NCBI RefSeq assembly: GCF_014645815.1
Contig: NZ_BMML01000009.1
Location: 244,038-301,278, forward strand
DNA from: Streptomyces fuscichromogenes
GTDB taxonomy: Bacteria > Actinomycetota > Actinomycetes > Streptomycetales > Streptomycetaceae
Length of the DNA stretch: 57,241 bases
Direction of reading: 5' to 3'
In this document: one piece after another, positions 1 through 8,612 of the stretch
Position numbering within the stretch: position 1 is the stretch's first letter
How the letters are laid out: each line of letters begins with the position of its first letter
The notes under the pieces: model-generated
The model's database searches: none
What the model saw: the letters and a program-made list of their open reading frames with translations, nothing else
Told to the model about the DNA's origin: nothing
Position numbers and translations under genes: made by a program

Positions 1-582
1 GGACGGCGGCTGGAGAATCGCGTCGATGACGTAGATGGTGGCGTTCGCGGCCTTGATGTTGCCGCAGACGATGTTCGCCTTGCCGTTGACCTTGAACTCG
101 GTGCCCGAGCCCGACGTGGTCAGCTTGCTGCCCTCCACGGTCGTGAACGAGCCGTGGGAGAGCTCGGCCGGGGTGATCTGCCGGTCCACCACGTGGTACG
201 TCAGCACCTTCTTCAGCTTCCCCTGGTCGGCGAGGAGCGAGGCGAGCTGCGACACGGTCATCGCCTGGAAGGCCTGGTCGTCGGGGGCGAAGACGGTGAT
301 GCCGGGCTTCCCGTCGAGGGTGCCGTTCACATGGGCCCTGACCGCGGCGGAGACCAGGTGGCTGAGTTGCGGATACGCGGCCGCGGCCTCCACGACCTTG
401 TCCTTGACCGTGCCGGTCTTCTGGGAGAGGGCCGCACAGCCGGGGCCGAACGTACCCGACGGGCCGGGAGACGCGTCCTGTGCGTGGCCCTGCGACGCCG
501 TACCTGCCAGCGCCAGCGGGACGGCCACCAGGGCTGCCGCCGTGACATGTGCCGTGCGCCTGCGCATGCGAGTGAACCTCAT
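1..582 (-). CDS. Fasciclin (FAS1) domain secreted protein, 3' end outside window
   Basis: The minus-strand frame from ATG at 582 stays open for 194 codons to the window edge, so the gene is partial. A strong ribosome binding site (GGGAGGAA) lies 6-7 bases upstream. The protein starts with an Arg-rich n-region and a hydrophobic stretch ending near residue 35, a Sec signal peptide. The rest fits one FAS1 domain: TVKDKVVEAA, ITVFAPDDQAFQAM, LKKVLTYHVVD and a final block ending NATIYVIDAIL. FAS1 domains are extracellular adhesion modules; no enzymatic role is expected. At most a few C-terminal residues seem to be missing, since the visible end is already the last FAS1 strand. The family call is firm; the biological role is unknown. 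Confidence 0.88.
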   Translation of the reverse strand, partial: MRFTRMRRRTAHVTAAALVAVPLALAGTASQGHAQDASPGPSGTFGPGCAALSQKTGTVKDKVVEAAAAYPQLSHLVSAAVRAHVNGTLDGKPGITVFAPDDQAFQAMTVSQLASLLADQGKLKKVLTYHVVDRQITPAELSHGSFTTVEGSKLTTSGSGTEFKVNGKANIVCGNIKAANATIYVIDAILQPPS

Positions 583-757
583 CGCAACCTTCCTCCCGTG
601 GAGGCGTGAACACTGCAGAGGTCTGGACTGCGGAATTCTTCGTTTCCGGGGATGGGACGGGGCGGCTGCTGCGCCATGGCCTCGGGGCATCGTCACCCGG
701 CCACTCAGCGAGGGTAACCAGCGGCGGCCGATGACCGCATCTCGAAGCATCCCGTGA

Positions 758-1936
758 CTAGGGGCGCTGGACCGTCCCGTCCTCCGAGATACGGGCGGCG
801 TCCGGGCCGAAGTCCTCCTCCGACACACCGGAGACGAGGTCGATCGCCTCGCCGCCCGGCTCCGGCGTGCCGGGCGCCACGATCCGGGTCGGGCGCAGGT
901 GCCCGGACACGTAGGTGCCGTCGGCGCCGAGGGTGACCTGCAGTACTCCGCTGGTCGAGAGGGCGCCGCCGAGTCCGAGCACTTTGTAGCCGGAGAAGTT
1001 CCCCAGGCTGTACGCGATCAGGCGGCCCTTGTAGAACTCCATGCCCCGCATCACGTGCGGGCCGCTGCCCACCACGAGGTCGGCGCCGGCGTCGATCACC
1101 GCACGGCCGAAGCGGTAGCTGTCGCCGCGGTCCTCACCGAGGAAGTACTCGGTGCCGGGTTCCACGTGGGTACGGTCCGAACCCTCCGCACCGGCGTGCA
1201 TGGTGACGATCACGATGTCCGCCATCGCCGCGGCGCGGGCGGTGAGTCGCTTCGCCGCGGGGATGTCCGTGAGGTCGTTCGCCCCCCGGTCGGGAGCGAA
1301 CCCGATCACCGCGACCCTGATGCCGTGCACCCGCTGGACGGTGATCTGGCCCAGGCGGCCGGTGAAGGGCAGGTCCGCGGAGCGCAGGGCGGCGAACGTG
1401 TCGCGCCGCCCCTCGGCCCCGAAGTCGTCGATGTGGTTGTTCGCCGTGTTCAGGACCGTGAACCCGGCCTTCCTGAGCAGGCGGGCGTAGGACGGCGGGG
1501 CGTGGAACGCGAAGCAGTTCGGGCCCTCGATGCGGTCGCACTTGCTGGAACCGCCGGTGGTGAGCGTGCCCTCCAGGTTCCCGAGCACCACGTCGCCGGT
1601 GAGCAGGTCCTCGACGGGGTCGAAGAACGAGGCGCCGTCATCCGGTGGCAGGTCGTCCGGCAGCGAGCCCATGACGATGTCTCCCACGGCGGAGATCCGC
1701 ACGTCGCCGACGGGGTGCGGTGGCGCGGGCCGCCCGGACACGGTGGTCCCGGCCGTCCGCAGGGGGCTTTGGACGAGGCCGGCGGAGGCCGTCCCTCCGG
1801 AGCCGCCGTGCGATGCGAACGCCGCGACGACCACCAGGCCGGTCCCGACCACACCGAGGGCGAACAGGCGGTGACGGCGCACCGGCCGCCGCCGCTCGCG
1901 CCGCTGCCGGGGTCGCCGTTCGGCGGACCTGATCAT
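758..1936 (-). CDS. CapA family protein (poly-gamma-glutamate capsule synthesis type)
   Basis: The protein has about 392 residues. An Arg-rich cytoplasmic tail is followed by one hydrophobic segment (LFALGVVGTGLVVVAAF), then a Ser/Gly/Pro linker and the CapA phosphoesterase-like domain. Visible family motifs are SAVGDIVMG, VVLGNLEGTL, NTANNHIDDFG, VTMHAG, VVGSGPHVMRG and IAYSLGNF. This indicates a membrane-anchored extracytoplasmic protein. Many actinomycete members are isolated CapA homologues without the cap synthase genes, and no capB or capC is visible here, so a role in polyglutamate synthesis should not be assumed. I chose ATG 1936; an in-frame GTG at 1999 would add 21 residues, and neither has a clear ribosome binding site. 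It is divergent from the PucR-type gene. Confidence 0.8.
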   Translation of the reverse strand: MIRSAERRPRQRRERRRPVRRHRLFALGVVGTGLVVVAAFASHGGSGGTASAGLVQSPLRTAGTTVSGRPAPPHPVGDVRISAVGDIVMGSLPDDLPPDDGASFFDPVEDLLTGDVVLGNLEGTLTTGGSSKCDRIEGPNCFAFHAPPSYARLLRKAGFTVLNTANNHIDDFGAEGRRDTFAALRSADLPFTGRLGQITVQRVHGIRVAVIGFAPDRGANDLTDIPAAKRLTARAAAMADIVIVTMHAGAEGSDRTHVEPGTEYFLGEDRGDSYRFGRAVIDAGADLVVGSGPHVMRGMEFYKGRLIAYSLGNFSGYKVLGLGGALSTSGVLQVTLGADGTYVSGHLRPTRIVAPGTPEPGGEAIDLVSGVSEEDFGPDAARISEDGTVQRP

Positions 1937-2080
1937 TGGCTCATCGTACGAAGCGGACCCCCTTCCGGAACGGAGGTCACCGGTCGGCGTGTTCCGCACG
2001 CCCCGACGTTCCCGTTCGGCCGAGGGGGAACGTCCGAACGCCCTGGGAGGCAGCTCTCCGCGTTTCTCCCGTGTCCACGG

Positions 2081-2175
2081 CGCTTCCCGGCCCGGTGCGC
2101 GGGGCGCTTCCCGGCTTCGTGCGCGGGGCGCTTCCCGGCCCGGTGCCTGGGGAGCTTTCCGCCTGGTGCGCGGGG
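2081..2175. repeat. Four tandem 24 bp repeats between divergent genes
   Basis: Units lie at 2081-2104, 2105-2128, 2129-2152 and a degenerate 23-base copy at 2153-2175. Each starts with CGCTTCCCGGC (degenerate in the last) and ends near GTGCGCGGGG. They sit about 40 bases before the PucR-type start codon. They could affect transcription of either gene or be neutral slippage; nothing in the sequence decides. Confidence 0.8.
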
Positions 2176-2211
2176 CCCGGACGGGCGCGCGGGTGTGGAA
2201 GGATCGGCCCT

Positions 2212-3414
2212 GTGAACGCGCATCCCCCGTCCGACGCGGGCACGGCAGGCGGCGAACTGCGGCGTGTTCTGGAGCGCTTCGACGTCGGCGTCGTGGTGCG
2301 CCGGATGGAGGACGGGTTCGGCCGGTTGCCGGCCTACACCGGGTTCGAATGGCCGGTGGACCGGACGGCCGTGGTGCGCTGGAACGTCGAACTCGTACTG
2401 CGCTGGATGGTCAACGGGATACCGCCGGACAGCTATCTCCGGTCCGAACTGCATGAGTTCCTGCGCGCCCGCGCGGCCGCCGGCCAGCCGATCGAGGACA
2501 GCATCCTGGTCTACCGCCGTGGTGCGCGGATGTTCTGGGAGGCACTGCTCGACCTGGCGGACGACGAGGACCGGGCGGTGCTCGTCGCGGAGTGGGGCAC
2601 GGTCTGGGGCTGTCTGGAGGACTACCTCGACATGGTCGTGGACGTGTTCGCGCGAGCCTACGCCGACCAGCAGGACGCGCCGTCCACGGCCGGGGACCGG
2701 CGTGCCCGAGCCCTGTTCGACCGGTTGTGCGCGCGGCTGCCGGTCACCATCGAGGACCGCGACCGGGCCGCCCGGCTCGGGTTCGAGCTGGCGGAACCGT
2801 ACCACCCCTTCACCGCCCGGCTGGCCGGGGCCACGGTCGCCGGACACGCCGAACTCGCGTCGCGGCTGCGCACGGCGGGGGCGCTCGCGTTCACCGAGGG
2901 GGTCCGGGTGACCGGGCTGACCCCGCCCGGGTTCGGCTGGGCGGCGTTCCTGGAAGACGGGCGGCTGATCCTGGCCCAGGACCCGCCGGTCGCCCGCGAC
3001 CGGCTCGGCGCGGCGGCCGACGGCCTGCGCGCGCTGGTCGCGATCGCGGCCCGGTCCGGACGCCGGGGCCGGATCCGCGCCGACGACTACCTGCCCGAAC
3101 TGCTGCTGGCCGACTCGCCGGAAGCCTCCGACCGGATCGTCCGGCGGGTCTTCGGCCCGCTGGAACGGGCCGAAGCCGTGGACCTGGCGGACACCCTGCG
3201 GTGTCTCGCCGTCCACGGCTTCGACAGCACGACGGCCGCGGCCGCGCTGCCGGTGCACCGCAACACGCTGCTGTACCGGGTGGGCCGGATCGAGAAGCTG
3301 ACCGGTCTCTCGCTCAAGGACCAGCGGGACCGCACCCTCGTGCTGCTCGCCGTCACCTGGGAGAGCGTCGCCCCGGCCGTACGATCGGCCCCGGGGCGGC
3401 CGGACACGACCTAG
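2212..3414 (+). CDS. PucR-type helix-turn-helix transcriptional regulator
   Basis: The protein has 400 residues from GTG 2212, preceded by GGAAGGA with a spacing of 8; the open frame continues upstream, but those codons cover the tandem repeat. The C-terminus has the PucR-type helix-turn-helix: TLRCLAVHGFDSTTAAAAL followed by HRNTLLYRVGRIEKLTG. The N-terminal two thirds is the sensor-like part common in actinomycete PucR/CdaR-like regulators, ligand unknown. A shorter paralogue of the last ~260 residues lies at 4828-5622. It is divergent from the CapA gene. The stop overlaps the convergent HdeD-like stop by four bases. Confidence 0.85.
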   Translation: MNAHPPSDAGTAGGELRRVLERFDVGVVVRRMEDGFGRLPAYTGFEWPVDRTAVVRWNVELVLRWMVNGIPPDSYLRSELHEFLRARAAAGQPIEDSILVYRRGARMFWEALLDLADDEDRAVLVAEWGTVWGCLEDYLDMVVDVFARAYADQQDAPSTAGDRRARALFDRLCARLPVTIEDRDRAARLGFELAEPYHPFTARLAGATVAGHAELASRLRTAGALAFTEGVRVTGLTPPGFGWAAFLEDGRLILAQDPPVARDRLGAAADGLRALVAIAARSGRRGRIRADDYLPELLLADSPEASDRIVRRVFGPLERAEAVDLADTLRCLAVHGFDSTTAAAALPVHRNTLLYRVGRIEKLTGLSLKDQRDRTLVLLAVTWESVAPAVRSAPGRPDTT

Positions 3415-3962
3415 GCAGCTCGGGCGATGCCGTGGATCCGGCGTGCCAGGCCGAGCTGCATGGCGCCGAGCATGATCAGCCACAGCCCGGCCAGGAAGGA
3501 CAGCGTCAGCAGCGACAGCCCCGGCCAGACCAGCAGCGTCAGGCCGGCCAGGACGCCGAGCAGCCCGATGAAGATGTTCCACCCTCGTCCGGGCAGGCTC
3601 GGGCGGTCGACCGCCGCGAACACGGCGGTGAAACCGTCCACGATCCAGTAGACGCCGAGCAGCAGCCCCAGCGCGAGCACCGTGATCAGGACGTGCCGGA
3701 TCGCGTACAGCCCGAGCAGCAGGCTCACCACGCCGAGGACCGCGGTGAGGGTGCGGGCGGTACCCGTCTCCGCCAGGCTCGCCGATCCCACCAGTCGGAA
3801 GACCCCGGTGGCGATCAGCTGGGCGCCGAGGACCACCGCGAGCACGACGAGGGTCGGACCGGGCCATGCCACGGCCGTGACGCCGATGACGATCGAGACC
3901 AGCCCGTAGAGCAGATGCCAGGTCCAGGAGGCGCCCAGGCGGGCGACGGGGCTCTTGTTCAT
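3411..3962 (-). CDS. HdeD-like (DUF308) integral membrane protein
   Basis: The protein has 183 residues and about six hydrophobic segments, including LLYGLVSIVIGVTAVAWPGP, TLVVLAVVLGAQLIATGVF, LLLGLYAIRH and a repeat of the same pattern in the second half (IGLLGVLAGLTLLVWPG). The repeated WPGP/WPG turn between paired helices is typical of the HdeD/DUF308 family. In enterobacteria HdeD is linked to acid resistance; in actinomycetes the role is not established. The stop codon overlaps the convergent PucR-type stop within CTAG at 3411-3414, leaving no room for a terminator between them. Confidence 0.82.
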   Translation of the reverse strand: MNKSPVARLGASWTWHLLYGLVSIVIGVTAVAWPGPTLVVLAVVLGAQLIATGVFRLVGSASLAETGTARTLTAVLGVVSLLLGLYAIRHVLITVLALGLLLGVYWIVDGFTAVFAAVDRPSLPGRGWNIFIGLLGVLAGLTLLVWPGLSLLTLSFLAGLWLIMLGAMQLGLARRIHGIARAA

Positions 3963-4174
3963 GCCGCGAAGCTATCGGCGCTCCCGTTGGGCGATCTCCC
4001 AAAACCCCGCCGCCTCTTCGTGCCCTCGCACAGGACGGAAGGGGGTTGAATGGAGCGGACAGAACGCGCGTTCGGAGGGGAGCCCGTCGGAAGTCGCCGC
4101 CGGAGTACTGCCCGAGCGTCGCGTCAACTGTCCCGAAGACCTGTTGCAGTTGCCGATGCGGAGAGTGCGAGGAC

Positions 4175-4675
4175 ATGGCCGGTCCCGTCGACTGGGAAAG
4201 CTTCGCCGTGATGACCGGAGGCGCCAGCGGTGCCCTCACCGGCCTGTTGTTCGTCGCGGTGTCCCTCAACGCCAACCGGATCGCCAGGCATCCGGTCCTG
4301 CGCGCGATCGCGGCACAGACCCTCGTGCTGTTCCTGGCGCCGCTGGTCATGGCGACGCTTCTGCTGGCGCCCCGCCAGACCGACTGGGCCCTGGGCGCGG
4401 AGCTCATGACCGCCGGGCTGGCGGGGGGCCTGAGCCTGCTGGCCATCGGGCGTCGCCGACGCGGTCCGGCCACCGCCGACCAGCGGCTGACCGGCCTCTT
4501 CGACCGCCGTGACACCAGCATCGTCGTCATGCTGCTGTTCGTGGCCGCCGGAGCCGTCCAGGCGTCCGGCACGTCCGCCGGGCTCTACCTGCTGCTGCCG
4601 GCCTCGCTCGTGGCGTTCGTCAGCGGGGTGCTCAGCGCATGGAACTTCCTGCTCCCACCGCCGGACCTGTTGTAA
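4175..4675 (+). CDS. Small integral membrane protein, function unknown
   Basis: The protein has 166 residues from ATG 4175 (MAGPVDWESFAVMTGG), with GGAGAG about nine bases upstream. The open frame extends further upstream to 4046, but that part is Cys/Arg-rich and unlike a coding start. About five hydrophobic segments are visible: ALTGLLFVAVSLNA, TLVLFLAPLVMATLLL, AGLAGGLSLLAIG, IVVMLLFVAAGAV and a final one. The pattern resembles small hypothetical membrane proteins common in Streptomyces. I do not recognise a named family. Confidence 0.65.
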   Translation: MAGPVDWESFAVMTGGASGALTGLLFVAVSLNANRIARHPVLRAIAAQTLVLFLAPLVMATLLLAPRQTDWALGAELMTAGLAGGLSLLAIGRRRRGPATADQRLTGLFDRRDTSIVVMLLFVAAGAVQASGTSAGLYLLLPASLVAFVSGVLSAWNFLLPPPDLL

Positions 4676-4827
4676 CGGCGCCACGCCGACGGCCCGGTTC
4701 CGGCACGCGCCGACAGCACCGGGACCGAAGGCGACCACGGCGCCGGCCACCCGCGTCCGCCGGTCGCCATCGGCGACACCGATGTACCGGCCGCGACGCA
4801 CGTCCCTGCGCGCCGACGGCAACAGAC

Positions 4828-5622
4828 GTGCCGTGGGCGTTCCTCGACATCGCCCTGACGACGGTCACGCGGGCGTTCGCCGACCATCGGGACCTTCCGT
4901 CCGCCGACGGCGACTCCCGGGCGGCGACACTGTTCGCCCGGATCTGCGCCCGGTCGGCGACGACCATCGAGGGCCTCGACCGGGCCGAACGGCTGGGCTT
5001 CGAACTCGTCGGCCCGCACTGCCCGTTCGTCGGGGCGATCGACGGCGGTTCGGCCGCCGCGCACGCGGGTCTGGCGGCGCGCATCCGGTCCGCGGGCGGG
5101 CTCGCCTGTACGGAAGGGCATCGCGTCGCCGGTCTGACCAGGCCGGACTTCGACTGGGCCGGCTTCCTCGCCGACAGCACGCTGATCCTCGCCGCCGAGC
5201 CGGCCACCGGCGACGCGGGACTCGCGGACGCGGTCGGCAACCTGCACGACCTGGTCGCCCTGGCGGGCCGGGCCGGACGCCGGGGGCGGATCCGCCCGGA
5301 CGACTTCCTGACGGAGCTCATGCTCGCGAGCTCTCCGCGGCTGGCCGAGGACATCGTGCGGCGGGTACTCGGCCGGCTGGACGCCGAGGACCCCTCCGGG
5401 ACGTTGTCGCTGACGCTGCGGTGCCTGGCCGCGCACGGCTTCAACCGGACGTCGGCAGCGGCAGCGCTCCCGGCCCACCGCAACACCCTGCTCTACCGCA
5501 TCAACCGGATCGAGAAGCTGACCGGCCTCGACCTCGACCGTCACGCACATCGGGAGCTGGCCCGACTGGCCGTCGTCTGGAGGGACACGACGGGCGGCGA
5601 CGCCCTGGCCCGGCCCGAGTGA
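4828..5622 (+). CDS. N-terminally shortened paralogue of the PucR-type regulator
   Basis: From GTG 4828 (VPWAFLDIALTTVTRAFADH) the sequence follows the regulator at 2212-3414 almost residue for residue: DRAERLGFELVGPHCPF, GRRGRIRPDDFLTELML, LRCLAAHGFNRTSAAAALP, HRNTLLYRINRIEKLTG. It keeps the helix-turn-helix but lacks about 135 N-terminal residues of the paralogue. The in-frame sequence between 4639 and 4828 is Arg-rich and not homologous. No good ribosome binding site precedes 4828. It may be a decayed duplicate, or a short DNA-binding protein interfering with its paralogue. The open frame is intact. Confidence 0.6.
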   Translation: MPWAFLDIALTTVTRAFADHRDLPSADGDSRAATLFARICARSATTIEGLDRAERLGFELVGPHCPFVGAIDGGSAAAHAGLAARIRSAGGLACTEGHRVAGLTRPDFDWAGFLADSTLILAAEPATGDAGLADAVGNLHDLVALAGRAGRRGRIRPDDFLTELMLASSPRLAEDIVRRVLGRLDAEDPSGTLSLTLRCLAAHGFNRTSAAAALPAHRNTLLYRINRIEKLTGLDLDRHAHRELARLAVVWRDTTGGDALARPE

Positions 5623-5910
5623 GAGCCGGCGGTGGGGCGGGTGCGCCGAAGGGCCCGGTCCTCTGGACGGGTTCCGGTCGGCCGGTGTCGGCCGAACGCG
5701 ACGCGCCTGGCGCCGCATGTGTCCGGCGCCGCCCGCACCCGGCGTTCTCGACCCCTCCTCCTCCGCACCCGCGGGGTTGGTGCCGTGCACAACAGCCGGT
5801 CCGATCCTTGGCCCCGTGCACAGCGCGAGCGGTGTGACGCTGGCGGCGGCAGGACAGAGCCGGCCGGGCGTCCGCCCGGACGGCCGCCGTAACGACGGAG
5901 GGATGCGGGC

Positions 5911-6756
5911 ATGACTTCTGCACCGGACACGATCGTCTTGATCCACGGCCTGTGGATGACCCCCCTCGCCTGGGAGCACTGGGCGGCCCGGTACGAGGAG
6001 CGGGGCTTCACCGTGCTCACGCCCGGATACCCCGGGATCGAGGCGGGGGAGGCCGGGCTGGCGGCGCTCCGCCAGGACGCCTCGGCGATCGCCCGCGTCG
6101 GGGTACGCGAGGTGCTGGACCATCTCACCGAGGTCATCGAGGAGCTCGACGCCCCGCCGATCATCATGGGGCACTCGTTCGGCGGGACGTTCGCCCAGTT
6201 GCTGGTGGGCGCCGGGCTCGGGGCGGCCGGGGTGTCGATCGACGGCGCCGCGGTCAAGGGCGTGAACGCGATGCCGTTCTCGGAGCTCCGCTCGGTCCTG
6301 CCGGTCCTCAAGGACCCGGCGAACGCGCACCGGGCCGTTTCCCTGACGGCCGAGCAGTTCCACTACGCCTTCACCAACACCCTGGACGAGGACGCCTCCC
6401 GGCGGGCCTACGACCGCTACGCGGCGCCGACGCCGGCCCGCATCCTGTTCCAGGGCGGCCTCGCGGCCGTCACCCCGCATGCGACCACGACCTTCGACTT
6501 CGCCGACGGCGACCGGGCGCCGCTGCTGTTCGTCTCCGGCGGCAGCGACCACATCCTGCCCCCGGCCGTACAGCGGCAGAACTACGAGAAGAACGCCAAA
6601 CACTCGACGGCGGTCACCGCCCACACCGTCTTCGCGGGCCGCGACCACTTCACCTGCGGCGAGCCCGGCTGGGAGGCCGTCGCCGACTTCGCCCTCGACT
6701 GGGCACTGGACCCGCGCGCCGGAGTCCTCGACGCCACGACCGACGCGACCCACTGA
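5911..6756 (+). CDS. Alpha/beta hydrolase
   Basis: The protein has 281 residues. It has the oxyanion-hole motif IVLIHGLWMTP near the N-terminus, the nucleophile elbow IIMGHSFGGTFA (Ser of GHSFGG), an acid in LLFVSGGSDHILP and the catalytic His in FAGRDHFTCGEPGWE. This is a cytoplasmic alpha/beta hydrolase of the non-haem chloroperoxidase/esterase type, substrate unknown. The ATG follows GGAGGGATGCGGGC. It is the first of three closely spaced genes (gap to the next 85 bases) with a PoxB-like enzyme and a catalase-fold protein, which may form one transcription unit. Short repeats of CACTGACCGRAYCC lie in the gap after it. Confidence 0.88.
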   Translation: MTSAPDTIVLIHGLWMTPLAWEHWAARYEERGFTVLTPGYPGIEAGEAGLAALRQDASAIARVGVREVLDHLTEVIEELDAPPIIMGHSFGGTFAQLLVGAGLGAAGVSIDGAAVKGVNAMPFSELRSVLPVLKDPANAHRAVSLTAEQFHYAFTNTLDEDASRRAYDRYAAPTPARILFQGGLAAVTPHATTTFDFADGDRAPLLFVSGGSDHILPPAVQRQNYEKNAKHSTAVTAHTVFAGRDHFTCGEPGWEAVADFALDWALDPRAGVLDATTDATH

Positions 6757-6841
6757 CCGGACCCGACGACGACCCACTGACCGAATCCAACGACCCGCTG
6801 ACCGGATCCGAAGAGACCGGCTGAGAACGGAGACACCCGAC

Positions 6842-8575
6842 ATGGCGAGAACGGTGGCCGACGGCCTGTGGGAGATGCTGGTCAGCGCCGGTGTGCGGCG
6901 CTGCTACGGGATCGTGGGCGACGCGCTGAACCCGGTGGTCGACGCGATGCGCCGCAACGGCCAGGTCGACTTCGTGCACGTGCGCAACGAGGAGTTCGGT
7001 GTCTTCGCCGCGGTCGCCGAGGCGAAACTGACGGGTCATCCGGTCGCCGTGTGCGGGACGGCCGGCCCCGGGGTGGCGCACCTGATCAACGGCATGCTGG
7101 ACGCCCTCAAGGAGCAGGTGCCCGTCATCGTCCTGGCCGGCGACACCGAAACCGCCCTGATGGACAGCGAGACCATCGAGGAGCTGAACCCGTACCGGTT
7201 CTTCGCCTCCGCGTCGGTCTACGTGGGCCGGCTGGTCAACCCCGACCAGCTCCGCACCGTGGTGACCTCGGCGGTGACGGCCGCGGTGACCCGGGGCGGC
7301 CCCGCGGTCGTCGCACTGCCCGGTGACATCGCGGCGGCGCACGCGCCCAAGGACCGCTACGAGATCCGGCTGCCCCGCCCGGTCCAGGCCCCGGCCGGAG
7401 CACAGGACCTCACCGCCATGGCCGAGATGATCGACGAGGCGGACACGGTGGCGGTCTTCGGAGGCCAGGGCTGCGCCGGGGCCCACACCGAGGTGACGGC
7501 GCTGGCCGGAAAGCTGGGCGCGCCGGTCGGCTACTCCCTCAAGGGCAAGCAGTTCCTCGAACACGACAACGCCAACGCGGTCGGGATGACCGGCCTCCTC
7601 GGCTACGGCGGCTGCCACCACGCGCTCCAGCACGCGGACGTGCTCCTGATGCTCGGCACCGACTTCCCGTTCAGCGGTTTCCTGCCGCACGGCAGGACCC
7701 GTGTCATCCAGGTGGACCGGAACCCGGAACGGCTCGGCCGGCGAGTACCGGTGGACCTGGCCGTGACCGGCGACGTACAGGCCACCGTCGCCGCGCTGCT
7801 GCCACTGGTCGAGCCGAAACCCGACGGCGAGTTCCTCGCCCGCTGTGTGGAGGAGACCGAGCGGTTCCACCGCAGGATGCGGCACTTCGCGGAGAAGGGG
7901 CCGCGGATCAGGCCCATCAGGCCGGAGTACCTCGCCACCGTCCTCAGCGACCTCGCCGCCGACGACGCGCTGTTCTTCGCGGACACCGGCACCCCCGTCA
8001 TCTGGGCGGCCCGGCACATCCGGTACGGACCGAGGCGGCGGCTGTTCGGATCGTTCTCCTGGGCGTCGATGGCGACCGCCTCGCCCGGCGCGTTCGGGGC
8101 CCAACTGGCCTTCCCCGGACGGCAGACGATCGCGCTCTGCGGCGACGGCGGGTTCACCATGCTCGCGCTCGGCGACCTGCTCACGGAGGTACAGCGCCGG
8201 CTGCCCGTCGTGCACATCGTGCTGAACAACAGCGGCCTGGACTTCGTCAAGATCGAGCAACAGGAGGCCGGTTTCGTCCCGTTCGGGACGGACTTCGCCA
8301 ACCCGGACTTCGCCGCCGTCGCCGAGGCCATGGGCGCCAAGGGCATCCGCATCGAGGACCCCGGTGACGTGGCGGACGGCCTCGCGGCCGCGCTGGCCCA
8401 CACCGGCGGCCCGGTCGTCGTAGACGTCCTCGTCGACCCCTACGCGCTCGCGGTCCCGGCCCACGTACCGGCCAGGACCGCCGCGGGGTTCACACTGAGC
8501 GCGGCGCGACAGATCCTCGCCGGCCGCCTGGACGACGTCATCGACACCGCCACGCACAACGCCCGGCTCATCTGA
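6842..8575 (+). CDS. Thiamine pyrophosphate-dependent enzyme, pyruvate oxidase/dehydrogenase (PoxB)-like
   Basis: The protein has 577 residues from ATG 6842, with GGAGA about nine bases upstream. Its three domains match the TPP decarboxylase family: an N-terminal PYR domain (YGIVGDALNPVVDAM, catalytic Glu in VRNEEFGVFAA), a central FAD/nucleotide-fold domain (VAVFGGQGCAG) and a C-terminal PP domain with the TPP signature CGDGGFTMLALGDL followed ~30 residues later by LNNSGLDF. YGIVGDALN is close to the pyruvate oxidase type (YGLPGDSLN in PoxB). Quinone-linked pyruvate dehydrogenase producing acetate and CO2 is the likeliest reaction; an acetolactate synthase-like activity is the alternative. 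The neighbouring catalase-fold gene would fit peroxide handling, as an inference. Confidence 0.85.
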   Translation: MARTVADGLWEMLVSAGVRRCYGIVGDALNPVVDAMRRNGQVDFVHVRNEEFGVFAAVAEAKLTGHPVAVCGTAGPGVAHLINGMLDALKEQVPVIVLAGDTETALMDSETIEELNPYRFFASASVYVGRLVNPDQLRTVVTSAVTAAVTRGGPAVVALPGDIAAAHAPKDRYEIRLPRPVQAPAGAQDLTAMAEMIDEADTVAVFGGQGCAGAHTEVTALAGKLGAPVGYSLKGKQFLEHDNANAVGMTGLLGYGGCHHALQHADVLLMLGTDFPFSGFLPHGRTRVIQVDRNPERLGRRVPVDLAVTGDVQATVAALLPLVEPKPDGEFLARCVEETERFHRRMRHFAEKGPRIRPIRPEYLATVLSDLAADDALFFADTGTPVIWAARHIRYGPRRRLFGSFSWASMATASPGAFGAQLAFPGRQTIALCGDGGFTMLALGDLLTEVQRRLPVVHIVLNNSGLDFVKIEQQEAGFVPFGTDFANPDFAAVAEAMGAKGIRIEDPGDVADGLAAALAHTGGPVVVDVLVDPYALAVPAHVPARTAAGFTLSAARQILAGRLDDVIDTATHNARLI

Positions 8576-8612
8576 CCGGCCGCCCCCCCCCGCAGACGGA
8601 GAAAGACACACA

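Noticed and set aside
1933..4572. Very long minus-strand open frame (879 codons)
   Set aside because: It runs antisense to the PucR-type gene and across the HdeD-like gene, is Arg/Pro/Gly-rich and has no domain; a high-GC shadow frame.
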